DNA of 64,000 nucleotides, taken from NCBI RefSeq assembly GCF_000213055.1, contig NZ_CM001165.1:6999445-7063444 (forward strand), in the 5' to 3' direction. Positions within the stretch are counted from its first letter, which is position 1, and each line of letters begins with the position of its first letter. Origin of the DNA: Streptomyces sp. Tu6071. GTDB lineage: Bacteria > Actinomycetota > Actinomycetes > Streptomycetales > Streptomycetaceae. Positions 61,406-64,000 of this stretch are shown here, in pieces. The translations under genes were made by a program, and so were the position numbers. The notes beneath the pieces are model-generated. The model was not told where the DNA came from and did no database searches. It saw only the letters and a program-made list of their open reading frames with translations.

Positions 61406-62074
61406 TCACGGGGCCGGTACGCGGGCGGGCCCGGCGGGCGGCACCGGGAGCCCGGCCGCGAGCAGCGCGAACGCCTGCTCCAGGGCGGCCGTGAGCCCCT
61501 CCGCGCCGCTGCGCGGCTCCCAGCCGCGCAGCGCGGCGCGCATCGCGGCCAGCCCTGTCGCCGCGACGAGGTGCGGGTAGAGGTCGCCGGGAGCGGCCCC
61601 GGTGCGGTGCGCGAGCGCGGCCGTCACGGCCTCCTCCATCCGGCGGTTGTTGCGCAGCGGCCGGTCGAGCAGTTCGGGCTCGGTGTGGAGCAGCGCCCGC
61701 CTGCGGGCGAACTCCGTGTCGGAGGCCACCACGGCCGGTACGGCGGCGAGGATCGCCTCGCGCAGCGCGGGCAGCGGGGCCTCGGCGGCCGGGCGGGCGA
61801 GCAGCCCGGACACGACCCGCTCGCGCAGCCGGTGGTCGAGCCCGAAGACCGCGTCGTCCTTGCTCTCGAAGTAGTTGAAGAAGGTGCGCGGCGAGATGCC
61901 GACCTCCGCGCAGATGTCCTGCACGGTCACGTGCGCCGCTCCCCGCTCCGCGTACAGCCGCGTCGCCGCCCGGCGCAGCTCCCGCCGGGTCCGCAGCTTC
62001 TTGCGGGCCCGCAGCCCGTTGCCGCCCTCGTCCTCTTCGCCGGGCTCGTCCTCGTGCGCGCTCTGTCCGGGCAT
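61406..62074 (-). CDS. TetR-family transcriptional regulator
   Basis: This 222-aa regulator has RTRRELRRAATRLYAERGAA, then HVTVQDICAEVGISPRTFFN and YFESKDDAVFGLDHRLRERV. Together they form a typical TetR HTH of the AcrR type with an all-helical effector domain. ATG 62074 has GAGG upstream; ATG 62170 lies in the AT-rich operator region and is not used. It is divergent from the membrane protein at 62261 and probably represses it. Confidence 0.84.
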   Translation of the reverse strand: MPGQSAHEDEPGEEDEGGNGLRARKKLRTRRELRRAATRLYAERGAAHVTVQDICAEVGISPRTFFNYFESKDDAVFGLDHRLRERVVSGLLARPAAEAPLPALREAILAAVPAVVASDTEFARRRALLHTEPELLDRPLRNNRRMEEAVTAALAHRTGAAPGDLYPHLVAATGLAAMRAALRGWEPRSGAEGLTAALEQAFALLAAGLPVPPAGPARVPAP

Positions 62075-62148
62075 CGTCGTCCTCACCGCGTCCGCCCTCC
62101 GCCGTCCGGAGGACCGCGCCGACGATTTTGCCATCTCTGTGCGAGAAC

Positions 62149-62198
62149 TTGCACGAATGAATTTTTGCACGACTGCACGTTAATGTTAGCGTTGCTAA
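62149..62198. promoter_or_regulatory. TetR operator/promoter region
   Basis: TTGCACGA occurs twice (62149-62156, 62165-62172), 16 bp apart. TTAGC-GTT-GCTAA (62186-62198) is a perfect palindrome. The region is notably AT-rich, with ATATTGG next to it, and separates the divergent TetR and membrane protein genes. Confidence 0.6.
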
Positions 62199-62260
62199 AT
62201 ATTGGTTTAGGCACATAAATCCACGAAGCGCACGAGGACAAGAGGAGGCGGAGGCACCCC

Positions 62261-63661
62261 ATGGTGCGATCGGCACCCGGCACGACGGCGGACACCACGA
62301 CGCGAGGCGACGGCTCCACGAAGCGGGAGACGGCCCTGACCCTCGTCCGCACCCTGTGGTTCCCCGCGTTCATGTTCACCGGGTTCCTCGTCTGCTACCT
62401 CCTGCCCTTCCACAACCCGGTCCCGCACCACGTCAAGGTCGCCGTCCCCGCCGCCACCGCCGCGCCCCTCCAGCACGCGCTGGACCGCGGCGTCCCCGGC
62501 GGCTTCGACCTCGTCCCGGTGCACGACGCCGACGCCGCCCGCGCCGCCGTCACCGACCGCGACGCCGTCGCCGGATACGTCCCCGGCCCCGGCGCGCCCG
62601 AGCTCTTCACCGCCAAGGCCGACGGCTACTCGCTCGAAAACGTCCTCCAGAAGACGTTCACCACCGTCGCCCAGCAGAGCCCCGGCCCGCACGACGGCGG
62701 GCAGTCCGCCCTCAAGGTCACCGAGGTCGCCCCCATCGCCGCCGGGGACGGCATGGGCACCGGGCTCTTCTACGTCGTCCTCGCCTGCACCATCCCCGCC
62801 TACGTCATGGTCATGATGCTGCTGCGGGCCACGAACCTCGGGCGGCGGGACAAGATCCTCGTCCTCGCCGCCTCCGGAGCCGTCCTCGCCCTCGTCGCCT
62901 ACGGCGTCGCCCGCTGGATGAACGTCATCCCGGACGACCCGCTCGCGATCCTCTTCCTCTTCCTCATGTCGCAGGCCGTCTCGCAGACCGCGCTCGGCCT
63001 CGTGCCCTTCGTCAAGCAGTACCTGCCCGGCGTCGCGATGGGCCTGTTCGTGCTGCTCAGCATGCCCTCCAGCGGCGGCGCCATCCCGGTGCAGATGGTC
63101 CCGGGCTTCTTCCGCGCCCTCCACCCGGTCATGCCGATGGGCAACCTCATCGAAGCCCTGCGCGGACTCTTCTACTTCGGCGGCAAGGACGTCGTGCCGC
63201 ACGTCCTGGTCCTGCTCGCCTGGATCGCCGCCGCCTTCGTCCTGCACGGCCTCGGCGCCCTCCTCGCCCGCCGCGCCGCCGCCCGGGACACCGCGACGGA
63301 CACCGTGCCCGAACCGCCCGTCGAGGACCCGGCCCTGGAGACCGGGCAGCCCGAGGCGCTGCCCCCGCACCGCGCCGCGAGCCTCCTCCCGCTGCCCCAG
63401 CTCACCGGGCGCGTCACCGACACCGCGGGGCACCCGCTGCGCGACGTCGTCATCACCGTCACGGGCACCCACGGCAGGGAACTCCTGCGCGCCACCACCG
63501 ACGACGAGGGCGCCTACGCCGCCGCCGGGCTCGCCGAGCAGACCGTCGTCGTGATCGCCTCGGCGCCCTCCCGGCTCTCCGCCGTCGCCCGCGTCGCGAT
63601 CCGGGACGGACACCCCGCCCGCCACGACTTCCACCTCGCGGGCAGGGCCGTCACCGTCTGA
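62261..63661 (+). CDS. DUF3533/ABC-2-like membrane protein with carboxypeptidase-regulatory-like domain
   Basis: This 466-aa protein has TM1 (about residues 29-51), an extracytoplasmic domain of about 110 residues, and five more TM segments (about 167-340), like DUF3533/YhgE or ABC-2 permeases. A C-terminal domain at about 395-462 (LTGRVTDTAGHPLRDVVITV, TTDDEGAYAAAGLAEQTVVV) is a CarboxypepD_reg-like beta-sandwich. ATG 62261 has ggaggcggagg upstream. By TM count the C-terminal domain would be cytoplasmic, unusual for this fold. It is probably repressed by the divergent TetR. Confidence 0.75.
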   Translation: MVRSAPGTTADTTTRGDGSTKRETALTLVRTLWFPAFMFTGFLVCYLLPFHNPVPHHVKVAVPAATAAPLQHALDRGVPGGFDLVPVHDADAARAAVTDRDAVAGYVPGPGAPELFTAKADGYSLENVLQKTFTTVAQQSPGPHDGGQSALKVTEVAPIAAGDGMGTGLFYVVLACTIPAYVMVMMLLRATNLGRRDKILVLAASGAVLALVAYGVARWMNVIPDDPLAILFLFLMSQAVSQTALGLVPFVKQYLPGVAMGLFVLLSMPSSGGAIPVQMVPGFFRALHPVMPMGNLIEALRGLFYFGGKDVVPHVLVLLAWIAAAFVLHGLGALLARRAAARDTATDTVPEPPVEDPALETGQPEALPPHRAASLLPLPQLTGRVTDTAGHPLRDVVITVTGTHGRELLRATTDDEGAYAAAGLAEQTVVVIASAPSRLSAVARVAIRDGHPARHDFHLAGRAVTV

Positions 63662-63821
63662 GCCCGCGCTCCGCCAACAGGGTGCACCGCGTTGGGCCGA
63701 TCGGGCGGTTACCGCCCGGCCTGCCCCTCGCGCGCCGCGTGTCGTTCGTACTCTTCCGTCGCCATACGGGCGCAGGCGGGAACTCCCGCCCGCCGCTTGA
63801 CGAATGACGAATGGAGACCGA

Positions 63822-64000
63822 GTGAGCTCGGCAGACACCCTGGTGGACTCCCGTCCCCCGACGCCCCCCGACCCCGTACGGCGGAGGTATCCAGGGGGCT
63901 GGGTGATCCGCTGGATCACCAGCACCGACCACAAGGTGATCGGCACCTCCTACCTGGTCACCTCGTTCACCTTCTTCTGCCTCGGCGGCGTCCTCGCCCT
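63822..64000 (+). CDS. ctaD: cytochrome c oxidase subunit I, 5-prime part (cut by window end)
   Basis: GTG 63822 has GGAG five bases upstream. After about 25 disordered residues the sequence reads GWVIRWITSTDHKVIGTSYL and then VTSFTFFCLGGVLA, the expected start and first TM helix of aa3-type oxidase subunit I. The rest of the gene lies beyond the window. It may be the main ctaD or the second copy many Streptomyces carry; only wider context would tell. Confidence 0.82.
   Translation, partial: MSSADTLVDSRPPTPPDPVRRRYPGGWVIRWITSTDHKVIGTSYLVTSFTFFCLGGVLA

Noticed and set aside
1..64000. tRNA, rRNA, insertion sequence or prophage genes
   Set aside because: I saw no cloverleaf with CCA end, no ribosomal RNA blocks, no transposase or integrase motifs and no phage structural proteins.

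Overview
The window looks like part of a Streptomyces (Streptomycetaceae) chromosome. The DNA is very GC-rich throughout, and third codon positions in the real genes are almost all G or C. The gene content is typical of that group: a WhiB regulator, DUF5133, SAV_915-family, DUF1206, DUF1707 and DUF3040 proteins, a SigB/SigF-type sigma factor, SpoIIE-type phosphatases with stand-alone HATPase proteins, and a DmdR/IdeR-type iron box. I read about 63 protein genes, one edge-truncated gene (ctaD-like) and one probable regulator remnant. I saw no tRNA, rRNA, insertion sequence, prophage or CRISPR array.

Layout. 1-638 is gene-poor. 0.6-3.1 kb: a DUF3040 protein, then a NarL-type two-component pair. 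3.2-8.7 kb: a YhdH/AcuI-type reductase, a TrkA/RCK-type two-TM protein with an odd pore, and a MarR/MFS pair. 8.9-14.1 kb: a stress sigma factor with short upstream ORFs, DUF3291, DUF1206, a 57-aa membrane peptide, a baeRF-type protein and a DUF1707 protein. 14.1-19.3 kb: an SDR-DUF2867 fusion, a flotillin/NfeD operon, a glutathione peroxidase and a lone receiver. 19.5-26.6 kb: a SAV_915 protein coupled to a lysA-type decarboxylase, two GNATs, an NB-ARC-like ATPase, a PRC-barrel protein, an iron-box-controlled siderophore-interacting reductase and a DUF5133 protein. 27.5-31.4 kb: a coupled signalling cassette (HATPase, receiver-SpoIIE phosphatase, CHASE3-type histidine kinase, receiver). 31.4-34.9 kb: a probable uronate module (uronate dehydrogenase, IclR regulator, sodium:solute symporter) with a palindromic operator. 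35-43 kb: WhiB, PRC-barrel, DUF1349, a FUSC-like protein, MFS, HATPase, DUF5133, DinB and a MarR pair. 43-52 kb: hydrolase, MMPL with divergent TetR, GNAT, a ProP-type symporter, a CDF transporter, a decayed MarR-like remnant and an MFS pump. 52.5-64 kb: a glutathionyl-hydroquinone reductase-like protein, a second FUSC-like protein, DUF4190, MerR, VOC, an XRE-PNPOx fusion, a SpoIIE phosphatase, TetR with a divergent membrane protein, and the start of a cytochrome c oxidase subunit I.

Two themes run through the window. First, many genes appear to be expressed without a Shine-Dalgarno sequence: a TAnnnT-like -10 hexamer lies 6-8 nt before the start codon. This moves several starts downstream of the longest ORF. 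Second, the spacers carry a series of short tandem repeats (8, 13, 18, 24 and 57 bp units), often next to strong GC-rich hairpins.

Starts were chosen by ribosome-binding site or promoter spacing and by where family similarity begins. All family assignments come from reading the protein sequences; no database search was run.
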